64,000 nucleotides of DNA from an uncultured Bacteroides sp. (lineage in GTDB: Bacteria > Bacteroidota > Bacteroidia > Bacteroidales > Bacteroidaceae): assembly GCF_963677945.1 (NCBI RefSeq), contig NZ_OY782578.1:310001-374000 (forward strand). The letters are read 5' to 3'. This document shows positions 55,681-64,000 of the stretch, piece by piece; the first letter of the stretch is position 1, and each line of letters starts with the position of its first letter. The notes beneath the pieces are model-generated. The model saw nothing but the letters and a program-made list of their open reading frames with translations, was not told the DNA's origin and ran no database searches. A program made the position numbers and the translations under genes.

Positions 55681-56829
55681 ATGGAAATCACTACTGAGTT
55701 TGACGAGATTCGTCCATACAATAGCGAAGAGCTGCCTCAAATATATGAGGAGCTAATTGCTGACCCAGCTTTTCAGAATGCAATAGCTTATGCTATACCA
55801 GGCGTTCCGTTCGAAGCTGTGGCAAATAAAATGCGTAGCTGCAAAACATCTTTGGAATTTCAGAAAGCATTTTCCGCTGAATTCTTATGGGGGATTGCAA
55901 GGAAGCACACAGACGGACTGACCTTTGACAATTCGGCCCTGACCAATCAGGAGCTATCCTACACGTATATTTCCAACCATCGGGATATCATTCTCGATTC
56001 CGGATTCCTTTCCATATTACTATTAGGTGTTGGCAAAGAGACCGTAGAAATAGCCATTGGAGACAATCTCCTGATTTATCCATGGATCAAGAAGCTGGTC
56101 AGAGTAAATAAGTCGTTCATTGTGCAACGTGGACTAAGCATGAGACAAATACTTGAATCATCTGCCCGCATGTCGCGTTACATGCATTACGCCATTGCCG
56201 AGAAAGGACAATCCCTCTGGATTGCTCAACGAGAAGGACGCGCCAAGGATTCAAACGACCGTACTCAGGACAGCGTTTTAAAGATGCTGGCTATGGGTGG
56301 AGAAGGAGATATTATTGAAAGATTGATATCATTGAATATTGCTCCATTGTCTATCTCTTATGAATATGATCCTTGCGATTATCTGAAAGCAAAAGAGTTT
56401 CAATTAAAAAGAGACGTTGAAGGATTCAAGAAAACCACTCAGGATGATCTCAAAAACATGGAAACCGGTCTTTTCGGATTCAAAGGACAAGTTCATTTAC
56501 AGACAGCAGCATGCTTCAACGATAAACTGTTTGAGCTAGACCGCACAGTGCCAAAATGTGAGCTTTTCGCCAGAATATCGACAATGATTGACAAGGAAAT
56601 ACACCGCAACTATAAAATTTATCCGGGAAATTACATTGCACACGATTTAGCAGCCGGAAAGAAAGAATTTGCCGACCATTATACAGCCGAAGATGAGAAA
56701 CACTTCGAGGAATATATTGCCGGACAAATTGATAAAATTGACTTACCGGAAAAAGATGTTGCTTTCCTAAGAGAAAAGCTGCTTACTATGTATGCTAATC
56801 CGTTAAGCAATTATTTAGCAGCTCAGTAA
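55681..56829 (+). CDS. Acyltransferase (glycerolphosphate/lipid type)
   Basis: A 382-residue cytosolic or membrane-peripheral acyltransferase. The catalytic motif is SNHRDIILDSGFLS (about residues 103-116), and the acceptor-site region has NKSFIVQRG and WIAQREGRAKDSNDRTQ. Such enzymes acylate a phosphate- or hydroxyl-bearing lipid; the substrate is not known. An in-frame upstream start would lie in the ddl end; the ATG at 55681 is preferred. Its stop overlaps the start of the nigD-like gene by 1 bp. Confidence 0.85.
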   Translation: MEITTEFDEIRPYNSEELPQIYEELIADPAFQNAIAYAIPGVPFEAVANKMRSCKTSLEFQKAFSAEFLWGIARKHTDGLTFDNSALTNQELSYTYISNHRDIILDSGFLSILLLGVGKETVEIAIGDNLLIYPWIKKLVRVNKSFIVQRGLSMRQILESSARMSRYMHYAIAEKGQSLWIAQREGRAKDSNDRTQDSVLKMLAMGGEGDIIERLISLNIAPLSISYEYDPCDYLKAKEFQLKRDVEGFKKTTQDDLKNMETGLFGFKGQVHLQTAACFNDKLFELDRTVPKCELFARISTMIDKEIHRNYKIYPGNYIAHDLAAGKKEFADHYTAEDEKHFEEYIAGQIDKIDLPEKDVAFLREKLLTMYANPLSNYLAAQ

Positions 56830-57503
56830 TGAGATTAAAGAATTTATACATATTATTAATCTTCCTCTCTTTTATTTCATGTACAGGAGAGGAAGATTCT
56901 TATGTATATCCTTCTGTTAAATTAGAATTCTTATCTGCACAAACAGATGGCTCAGGAAAGATAATTTCTTTAACTACAGATAAAGATACGACCTATTCGG
57001 TTGAGAAAGACCGGACAGACAGTAAACTAAGCGTTAATACTTTACAGCGAATTGTATGCAACTATATTGTAACAGAGCAAACAGAAAATTCGCAAAATGC
57101 TTCAGCAGTAATTTATTCATTGGTTAAAGCAGTATCTCCTACTCCTGTTAAGCTTGCTTCTGGTGCCCAAATGAAGACTGACCCACTAGATATTCAAAGC
57201 GTTTGGTTAAGCGGTCACTACATAAATATGACTTTGCAAGTAATGCTGCAAAGCAAAACTCACTTATTTCATTTTATAGAAACCAATACAACGATTAAAA
57301 ATGGAGTTCCTTCTATTAATCTGACTCTCTACCATGATAAGAACGATGATGTTGAAGCATACACAAAAATAGCTTATCTATCGGTTCCATTAGATAAATA
57401 CATTCAGCAATATCCGAATGGCTTTAACGTTTCGATGTCTATTCAAACTTTCAATGATGGAGTGAAAACTTATACTTTCACTTATCCCTCTTCTACAATT
57501 TAA
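56829..57503 (+). CDS. NigD-like lipoprotein
   Basis: A 224-residue lipoprotein with lipobox FISC (Cys18). The sequence pattern (YPSVKLEFLSAQTDGSGKI at the start, LSGHYINMTLQVML in the middle) resembles the NigD-like family found widely in Bacteroides. NigD was first noticed in a bacteriocin-linked cluster, and its function is unknown. It is translationally coupled to the acyltransferase, so a link with the envelope is likely by context only. Confidence 0.8.
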   Translation: MRLKNLYILLIFLSFISCTGEEDSYVYPSVKLEFLSAQTDGSGKIISLTTDKDTTYSVEKDRTDSKLSVNTLQRIVCNYIVTEQTENSQNASAVIYSLVKAVSPTPVKLASGAQMKTDPLDIQSVWLSGHYINMTLQVMLQSKTHLFHFIETNTTIKNGVPSINLTLYHDKNDDVEAYTKIAYLSVPLDKYIQQYPNGFNVSMSIQTFNDGVKTYTFTYPSSTI

Positions 57504-57582
57504 TCTATTAAAAACCTCTATACTTTTTAAAACATCTCTGCTCAGAAACTAATTCTTTCAAAAGGTTATCATTTTCCAAACA

Positions 57583-57653
57583 TGTACATATTTGGGTTCA
57601 ATCTTGTACATGATTGGTAGCAAACATGTACATGTTTATTTCAACCTCCCGCC
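57583..57653 (-). repeat. TGTACA array, three copies at 22-bp period, with anchor (reverse)
   Basis: The 780 bp from 57504 to 58283 have no credible gene. TGTACA starts at 57583, 57605 and 57627. The larger palindromes AAACATGTACATGTTT and CAATCnTGTACATGATTG are visible, and the array is symmetric about 57607.5. TCAACCTCCCGCC at 57641-57653 is the exact reverse complement of the anchor at 259-271, again 8 bp from the nearest TGTACA. AACTC/GAGTT (57750-57765) forms a hairpin nearby. Confidence 0.82.
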
Positions 57654-57853
57654 AATAAATGGTTAATGTTTGCCGGGAAATACATTAAACTGATTCCAGT
57701 TGATTACTAATATTCCTAAGCCTGTAATCAGTTGACCTATTAATTTATTAACTCTGATCCGAGTTTATTTTTTAAGGTTTAAAGCTAAAAAAGATAGTTA
57801 CCACCTTTCTTCACAATAAACACATCTGGTTATCAGCAAGATACATTTTTAAT

Positions 57854-57988
57854 GGTGTACATGGTGTAGATAAATCGTCCTTTTTTCGTTCTGAAAAATA
57901 AAATTTCAAAAATTCTGCAAATTGAGGAATTATTGAAATTTAATCTATGGAAAGGTAAAATAGTCTTTTTATGTACACCATGTACACC
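57854..57988. repeat. 135-bp palindromic element with GGTGTACAT doublet ends
   Basis: GGTGTACATGGTGTAGAT (57854-57871) and ATGTACACCATGTACACC (57971-57988) are inverted doublets of a 9-mer, 17 of 18 matching. Inside, AAATTTCAA and TTGAAATTT form a second inverted repeat around an AATTCTGCAAATTG core. The inner core resembles that of the next element. No open frame. It may be a non-autonomous mobile element or a binding site. Confidence 0.75.
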
Positions 57989-58056
57989 ACGATCTGTGTT
58001 AGTTGCTTTACAACTAATATATAACTATTTGATAATGTGGTCTATATAAAACGACA

Positions 58057-58193
58057 GGTGGCAGAGGTGGCAGCAAAAAACAATATATTTCGATTCCAGA
58101 AATCTTTTTTTGAAAATTCTGCAATTTGCATAATTTTCAAAATTCATTTTTCTGGAAGGAAAAAAGTATTATTTTACTGCCACCTCTGCCACC
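58057..58193. repeat. 137-bp palindromic element with GGTGGCAGA doublet ends
   Basis: GGTGGCAGAGGTGGCAG (58057-58073) and CTGCCACCTCTGCCACC (58177-58193) are perfect inverted doublets. Inside, CCAGAA/TTCTGG and TTTGAAAAT/ATTTTCAAA are nested inverted repeats around AATTCTGCAATTTG. It lies 68 bp after the previous element, with the same design but different ends. A frame at 58037-58231 crosses it and is not credible. Confidence 0.78.
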
Positions 58194-58283
58194 TAGCTAT
58201 TTTTATAACACTGATAATGAACACAATATAATTATTACTTTATAATAATTGTATTGTAATAAAAGATTTTATTGATATATCTT

Positions 58284-58913
58284 TTATAATTTCAATAAAA
58301 ACTCATTGGTTTCTTGTATGGTTGAATAATAATAACTCAAAGCTGCAAGAAATGATTTCTGCACATTTTGAGCTGTCACATTCTGTCCTTGGATTTCTAA
58401 ATTCTTAGTGGCACATGCGTCACTGATAATGATGGAATTAAATCCAAGATCTTTTGCAGCCCTTGCTGTGGCATCAACACACATGTGCGTCATCATTCCA
58501 CAAATAACCAAATCAGTAATGCTATTTGCTTTAAGAACCTCTAATAATTTTGTATTTCGAAAACTATTTGGGTAGTTTTTAATAATCACATTTTCGTTAT
58601 TAAGCGGTGCAACGTTATCATGAATTTCTGCACCTCTCGTATTAGGAATAAAGAATGTAGAGCCACTACGTGATGATATATGTTTAATATGGACAACGAG
58701 TAATGATTTAGCTCGGAAAGCATTTAGAATTTTTTGTGCATTCAAACTTGCCTCAAGCGAACCAACCAATGGATTTGCTCCACCTTCAAAATAATCATTC
58801 TGAATATCAATAATTAATAATGCTTGTTTTGCTTTCATACTTTGTGCACTTACACTGCTTTGCCCTACAAGAGCCATGCATATAAACAACAATAGAACAT
58901 GTACTTTTTCCAT
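58284..58913 (-). CDS. Isochorismatase-family cysteine hydrolase, exported
   Basis: A 209-residue hydrolase of the isochorismatase-like superfamily. It carries a signal peptide (ends SVSAQ), unusual for the family, so it should be periplasmic. The catalytic triad is Asp36 in LLIIDIQNDYF, a Lys in VIIKNYPNSF and the Cys in VICGMMTHMCVDAT. Likely substrates are amides or nicotinamide-like compounds; not certain. It is divergent from an HxlR regulator, which may control it. Confidence 0.86.
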   Translation of the reverse strand: MEKVHVLLLFICMALVGQSSVSAQSMKAKQALLIIDIQNDYFEGGANPLVGSLEASLNAQKILNAFRAKSLLVVHIKHISSRSGSTFFIPNTRGAEIHDNVAPLNNENVIIKNYPNSFRNTKLLEVLKANSITDLVICGMMTHMCVDATARAAKDLGFNSIIISDACATKNLEIQGQNVTAQNVQKSFLAALSYYYSTIQETNEFLLKL

Positions 58914-58943
58914 TTTCTTTAAATTTAGTTTGTTATTACGTCA

Positions 58944-58951
58944 CAAAAATA
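58944..58951 (-). promoter_or_regulatory. -7 box (TATTTTTG) of the cysteine hydrolase gene
   Basis: CAAAAATA on the plus strand, 31 bp before the ATG on the minus strand. CAAG at 58972-58975 is in the position of a -33 box. Confidence 0.55.
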
Positions 58952-58960
58952 AATAATATA

Positions 58961-58968
58961 TATCTTTG
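58961..58968 (+). promoter_or_regulatory. -7 box (TATCTTTG) of the HxlR gene
   Basis: TATCTTTG matches TAnnTTTG. It lies only 9 bp from the divergent -7 box, so the two promoters overlap. The leader to the ATG at 59049 would be about 75 nt. Confidence 0.5.
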
Positions 58969-58999
58969 TATCAAGTATATACATTATTGTATGATACAT
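58966..58999. promoter_or_regulatory. Candidate HxlR operator
   Basis: TTGTATCA (58966-58973) is inverted relative to TGATACAT (58992-58999), 7 bp matching, with AGTATATAC and GTATGATAC between. It overlaps the HxlR -7 box and the -33 region of the divergent gene. HxlR dimers commonly bind such inverted repeats. Confidence 0.4.
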
Positions 59000-59048
59000 A
59001 CAAAATAGTATGCATTGTTGATTTTAAGTACATTAACAACAATAAAAA

Positions 59049-59378
59049 ATGGATAACAAATCAGAAAAAGATATTTGTGTACTTGATTTTGCTTTTCAGC
59101 GAATAGGAGGTAAATATAAAGGACGAATTTTGTGGGCACTAAATAAATATAGCGTAATGCGTTATGGTGAACTCAGCCGTGAAATTTCAGGCATTACAAC
59201 AAAGATGTTAACTCAAACTTTACGAGAACTTGAATCAGATAATTTAATTCATAGAGAAATGTATCCACAAGTTCCCCCAAAAGTTGAATATACACTTACA
59301 GAAACGGGAAAAGAACTAATTCCTTTTATTAGATACCTGGTTGAATGGGGATATAAGAATATGAAAGAGGTTAAGTAA
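59049..59378 (+). CDS. HxlR-family winged-helix regulator
   Basis: A 109-residue DNA-binding protein. The HxlR pattern is clear: AFQRIGGKYKGRILWAL, YGELSREISGITTKMLTQTLREL, and YTLTETGKELIPFI in the wing. A cysteine at residue 10 (DICVLDF) is near the N-terminal position used for redox sensing in some relatives. It is divergent from the isochorismatase-type gene, a common arrangement for a local repressor. Confidence 0.93.
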   Translation: MDNKSEKDICVLDFAFQRIGGKYKGRILWALNKYSVMRYGELSREISGITTKMLTQTLRELESDNLIHREMYPQVPPKVEYTLTETGKELIPFIRYLVEWGYKNMKEVK

Positions 59379-59420
59379 AAACCTTCTAGACAGAGTTATA
59401 TACATACTGATTTAATTATA

Positions 59421-60716
59421 TCAACGGGGTATTATAGGTTTTGAGACTTGTATATTAATTTCCTGAACTGCAGATTTGTATTCATCATCTCCATCTGCTT
59501 CAACACAAATGGTGATGCCTGGCCATAATTGCTTAGGATCTACGCCGAAATAATCAGGATCAAGCCGAAATGTATATTCATCTATTTGGATTGCCGGACC
59601 AGAAACAAGTACTATACGCGGACGTACTTTTGCATGTTCATTACACACAGTATCTCTATCCTTATTGACGAAAACCGGCTCAAGGCTGAACTCGTTGTTA
59701 TTACATTTGCCACTGATTTTTACATGCTTGTTAATATCGTAAAACATCAATTTCCCATTGAGTTTGGCCGATACATATTGCATCTTCTTCCCCAGCGTTT
59801 TGGCATATCGAGCTTTAGTGAGTGAAACCATTTCATCGTCAAAATACCAAAACTGATTCTGTGGAATGGTAGATTCATGACCATCTGCATACCAACGGGA
59901 ATAATAAACGCCGTCGGCCGCTTCGGTTACAAATTGAGGATCGTTATTTGGAGACTGTGTGGATTTTGGAGTATAGGTCAAAGCCTTTGCAATGAATTTT
60001 GCAATGTAATCCATTGTCTCTTCACAGAGGTCAAAGTGCCCCTTGCCGGCATCGCATAGGAAAGAAATTCGAGAATCAGGATACATCATCCTGAAAGCAA
60101 GAGAGGGGTTAACACGTGCCTCCCACCATTCATATTCGCCTTCAATCATTAAGCCCGGTATTTTATCAATGTTTCGGGTACGGCCCCATTCTATATTTGC
60201 TCTGCCATATCCACAAAGATTCGTACGTGGAGAATCGCCATGATAAGAGATAATGCAAAGTGTTTTATCTGGATTCCATGCTGCAAAATTCCATGGAAAG
60301 GTTGCCTGTGCGGAATGACCGAATGGAATAATTTTAGCTTTGGCAATTTCGGGATGTTTGGTGCCAACTGCAAATTCTGTTATTATCTGTTCAAATCGTT
60401 CTTGGCAAGAGCGTCCAAGGCTATCTTTGATAGAAGTATCCCAATTCTGCGAACCTCGTTGTATAAATGCCATTGCTATGCCTAGGCTATCCATTTGATG
60501 TGTAAACCTATGGCTTCTGAAGAGAACTTCCTCTGTCATATTCTGATGTGCATAGAGCACAGCTTTCACTTCTTTTTGACCACGAGGGAGACGAATATAT
60601 GCACGTGAGCCCTTTTCGCCTGTAAAATAATCAAATTCAGCTAAACCAACATGTTTACCCGCCATCAATATTGAGCTAACAAATAAAGACAATAAGATTA
60701 AGCAATATCGTTTCAT
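59421..60716 (-). CDS. Secreted alpha/beta hydrolase, candidate carbohydrate esterase
   Basis: A 431-residue secreted protein (signal peptide ends near LMAG). An alpha/beta-hydrolase domain (about 25-250) has the nucleophile Ser in PFGHSAQATFPWNFA and a probable His in AGKGHFDL. A C-terminal region (about 270-431) looks beta-sandwich-like. It shares a strand and 37-bp spacing with the beta-helix gene, so it is co-transcribed with carbohydrate-active genes. A deacetylase or methylesterase is plausible but unproven. Confidence 0.7.
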   Translation of the reverse strand: MKRYCLILLSLFVSSILMAGKHVGLAEFDYFTGEKGSRAYIRLPRGQKEVKAVLYAHQNMTEEVLFRSHRFTHQMDSLGIAMAFIQRGSQNWDTSIKDSLGRSCQERFEQIITEFAVGTKHPEIAKAKIIPFGHSAQATFPWNFAAWNPDKTLCIISYHGDSPRTNLCGYGRANIEWGRTRNIDKIPGLMIEGEYEWWEARVNPSLAFRMMYPDSRISFLCDAGKGHFDLCEETMDYIAKFIAKALTYTPKSTQSPNNDPQFVTEAADGVYYSRWYADGHESTIPQNQFWYFDDEMVSLTKARYAKTLGKKMQYVSAKLNGKLMFYDINKHVKISGKCNNNEFSLEPVFVNKDRDTVCNEHAKVRPRIVLVSGPAIQIDEYTFRLDPDYFGVDPKQLWPGITICVEADGDDEYKSAVQEINIQVSKPIIPR

Positions 60717-60753
60717 AAAGTTATTTATTTGATGAAAATGAAATTACATCATG

Positions 60754-62250
60754 TTACTTAAATGTAACATGATTCACATGGTTACCTAGCATAATCCGTG
60801 CAAAATCGGCAGTTTTGTACCATCCTGGTTTATCAGGCATCGTGTCGCAGATGCGCTTCCCATCAATGACAAGATTGTCAAATATTACATCTTTTACAGG
60901 ACGTTCCACACTCCAACCTTCAATAATAGAGTTGCTCTCTTTACCGCTGGAATATGTTATATTCTTAAATGTGATATTATTGATGGCTTTACCTGGAGCC
61001 TCGCAATATTTTTTGTTATGGGAAACACATATATTGAAAAGCATTCCGCAGTGAATTGGCTCAATGCGGATATTGTCGAAGAGCACATTCTGAACAATAT
61101 TATTATCTCCACAGTTTATAGCCATGCAACCTTGATAATCAATCTGCATCTCGCGTTCTTCGAGGATGTCGATGTTACGATATACAAGGTTCTCAATGGT
61201 ATCAGACTTCATTGCTATTTCATCCGCATTTTGCGCAAGAGGCAGATTTCTGCTCACAACATCTTTTTTGTAAGAAGCTGCGCCATGAAGACCAATGAAA
61301 ATAGGGTGAGCAACGTCTGCCCAAAAAATGCAGTTCTGAACGGTAATGTTTCGTACCGAACCAATGTGCCCCAAACGGGTAGCATAGACTGTATGGCAAT
61401 CATCAGAGTTACGGGCAAAACAATCATCAATGAGCACATTGGATGATGCAAAAACATTAAATCCATCACCCCAACCATAATGTGATACAATTTTCACGTC
61501 TTTAATCTCTACATCATGCGAACCACCTGTTGGCACCTGAGTTGATACAATTCCCTGAACAAGCACATTATTTGATGATGTTATCTCAACTCCATAGCCA
61601 CGATCTTTTGGACGAAGCACACCTGCTCCTATGATCTTAACATCATGCTTGCCAATGACTCTAAGTCCTCCCTGCACCCATGCACCCTTATCAATAATGA
61701 CTGTCATGCCTGACTCAATGTCCATGAAATTTCCTTCAATCTCATGGTAGCCAGCTGTAAAAAATAGAGTTTTGACTTTTGCCTTGGCCTTTTTGTCCAG
61801 AGTCTTGTACTTGTCAAAAGATACAGCATTTTTGGTTTTTGACATTGAAATCTCCGGCACCTTGAAAATTTGCAAGTTATGATAGATATCGTCATTAATC
61901 TCAACTGAGATATTCATTGGTCTTTTCAATGTGAACTCAATGGTGGCAGAGTCTTTCTGAATGAACGGAATGTTATATGAAGATGGGCGGATACGAGCCT
62001 TGTGAATCAGACCTTTATTATAATGCACACTAACGATCTTATCCCCCTGTGTTTCTGTCAGAGTTACAAAACTACTTTTCTCTACATTGTGCTTGCCGTT
62101 TGCCACCCGGTCAACTGGTACTGAATACACAGATAAAACCTCTTTATCGACAGTAACGGTAAAATCATCATTATAAGCTATCTTCGTCTGTGCTGAGATA
62201 GGGAAAAGGCTCGCAAAAGCTAATAATAGAGTTAACAATTTTCGTTTCAT
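60754..62250 (-). CDS. Secreted right-handed beta-helix protein, GH28/GH49-like glycosidase
   Basis: A 498-residue secreted protein (signal peptide ends FPISAQ). An N-terminal beta-sandwich (about 20-150) precedes a parallel beta-helix (about 160-498) with repeats such as VEITSSNNVLVQGI and VFASSNVLIDDCF. The motif RNSDDCHTVYATR and an upstream GWGDGF suggest paired acids as in GH28 and GH49 enzymes. Exact family is not certain. It lies in the same operon as the alpha/beta hydrolase; the GH97 gene upstream ends at a hairpin, so they may be separate transcripts. Confidence 0.75.
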   Translation of the reverse strand: MKRKLLTLLLAFASLFPISAQTKIAYNDDFTVTVDKEVLSVYSVPVDRVANGKHNVEKSSFVTLTETQGDKIVSVHYNKGLIHKARIRPSSYNIPFIQKDSATIEFTLKRPMNISVEINDDIYHNLQIFKVPEISMSKTKNAVSFDKYKTLDKKAKAKVKTLFFTAGYHEIEGNFMDIESGMTVIIDKGAWVQGGLRVIGKHDVKIIGAGVLRPKDRGYGVEITSSNNVLVQGIVSTQVPTGGSHDVEIKDVKIVSHYGWGDGFNVFASSNVLIDDCFARNSDDCHTVYATRLGHIGSVRNITVQNCIFWADVAHPIFIGLHGAASYKKDVVSRNLPLAQNADEIAMKSDTIENLVYRNIDILEEREMQIDYQGCMAINCGDNNIVQNVLFDNIRIEPIHCGMLFNICVSHNKKYCEAPGKAINNITFKNITYSSGKESNSIIEGWSVERPVKDVIFDNLVIDGKRICDTMPDKPGWYKTADFARIMLGNHVNHVTFK

Positions 62251-62443
62251 AGTACCAACTATTTTTTATGGAATTTATATTAGTAATTTTAAATACGAAG
62301 CAAGGTCAACTAATACTTAATTCTAAGGTTACTTTTTTTGTATATTATTAGTGCAATGTGAATAAAATGAGATATATCTGCTGCCTTTAATAATGAGATT
62401 ATTGAGCTTTGTCTATCAGCGACTTTTACCGTCACAAAAGAAA

Positions 62444-62496
62444 AGCCAAACAAAGGACTTAACCGTACATTATCAATAGGTTGTCCTTGTTTGGCT
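62444..62496 (-). terminator. Terminator after the GH97 gene
   Basis: AGCCAAACAAAGGAC (62444-62458) pairs with GTCCTTGTTTGGCT (62483-62496), with one bulged A. The minus-strand exit reads TTTTCTTTTG. The gap 62251-62542 holds this and nothing else clear. Confidence 0.7.
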
Positions 62497-62542
62497 GATT
62501 CTTGTTTTTCTATTTGACTTTTATTTAAAAAGAAACAATCGA

Positions 62543-64000
<1,458 letters not shown>

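Noticed and set aside
57854-58193. An insertion sequence with inverted ends
   Set aside because: The elements are only 135-137 bp and hold no transposase; a non-autonomous element is possible but unproven.
58037-58231. A 64-codon frame across the second palindromic element
   Set aside because: It is read through both ends of the inverted repeat, and its composition is a by-product of the repeat sequence.

Overview
This 64 kb window looks like chromosomal DNA of a Bacteroides species or a close relative in the Bacteroidales. The DNA is AT-rich. Carbohydrate genes are of the SusC/SusD type with a hybrid two-component regulator. Several genes have the Bacteroides promoter boxes TTTG and TAnnTTTG about 20 bases apart. 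Lineage markers include GldH, a NigD-like lipoprotein, a PorT-like barrel and the LptF-like permease with a long tail. No phage, insertion sequence or CRISPR array was seen.

Layout. 1-800: a gene-free island of short repeats, then a possible small RNA. 0.8-1.9 kb: PhnA and a pentapeptide-repeat protein. 2.1-21.9 kb: a polysaccharide utilization locus with a hybrid two-component regulator, a GH3 enzyme, a DUF4957/DUF5123-like lipoprotein, SusD, SusC, a GH2 beta-galactosidase and a KdgF-like cupin. It is interrupted by a 1.4 kb repeat-rich gap between SusC and GH2. KdgF, the DUF4957/DUF5123-like protein and the lone GH28 at 35.8 kb point to pectin-type glycans. 22-27 kb: an SpxH-like thioredoxin-fold protein, then metF-holB-ricT-gldH. 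27-34.4 kb, minus strand: purH-mreB-mreC-mreD-mrdA-rodA, linking purine synthesis to the cell-elongation machinery. 34.8-43.7 kb: a DUF554 membrane protein, GH28, tRNA-Met, a START-like protein, an LptF-like permease, ribBA, an aminotransferase, a small ferredoxin and a PorT-like barrel. 43.7-48.3 kb: a GH3/beta-lactamase-type fusion and a 5'-nucleotidase split into two genes. 48.5-57.5 kb: housekeeping genes (rplS, lpxH, a MIP18-family gene, radC, a glycosyltransferase, efp, rpmH) and an operon of PASTA protein, RluD-type synthase, Ddl, acyltransferase and NigD-like lipoprotein. 57.5-58.3 kb: a second gene-free repeat island. 58.3-64 kb: an isochorismatase-type hydrolase divergent from an HxlR regulator, then a second carbohydrate cluster (alpha/beta hydrolase, beta-helix glycosidase-like protein, GH97 cut by the window edge).

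The most unusual content is between genes. Four intergenic sites carry short, mostly palindromic motifs repeated at a strict 21- or 22-bp period: TGTACA at 280-351 and 57583-57632, ATGGGTTC at 17766-17817, and ATTGnnCAAT-like at 34772-34844. The two TGTACA arrays share an exact 13-bp anchor (GGCGGGAGGTTGA), placed exactly 8 bp from the first motif, in opposite orientations. Near three of these sites lie doublets of 7-9-mers. In two cases (57854-57988 and 58057-58193) the doublets form inverted ends of palindromic elements of 135 and 137 bp. These two share an internal core, but their end sequences are different. Motifs agree within an element and differ between elements, as expected if each site is matched to a different sequence-specific protein. 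I do not recognise this system.
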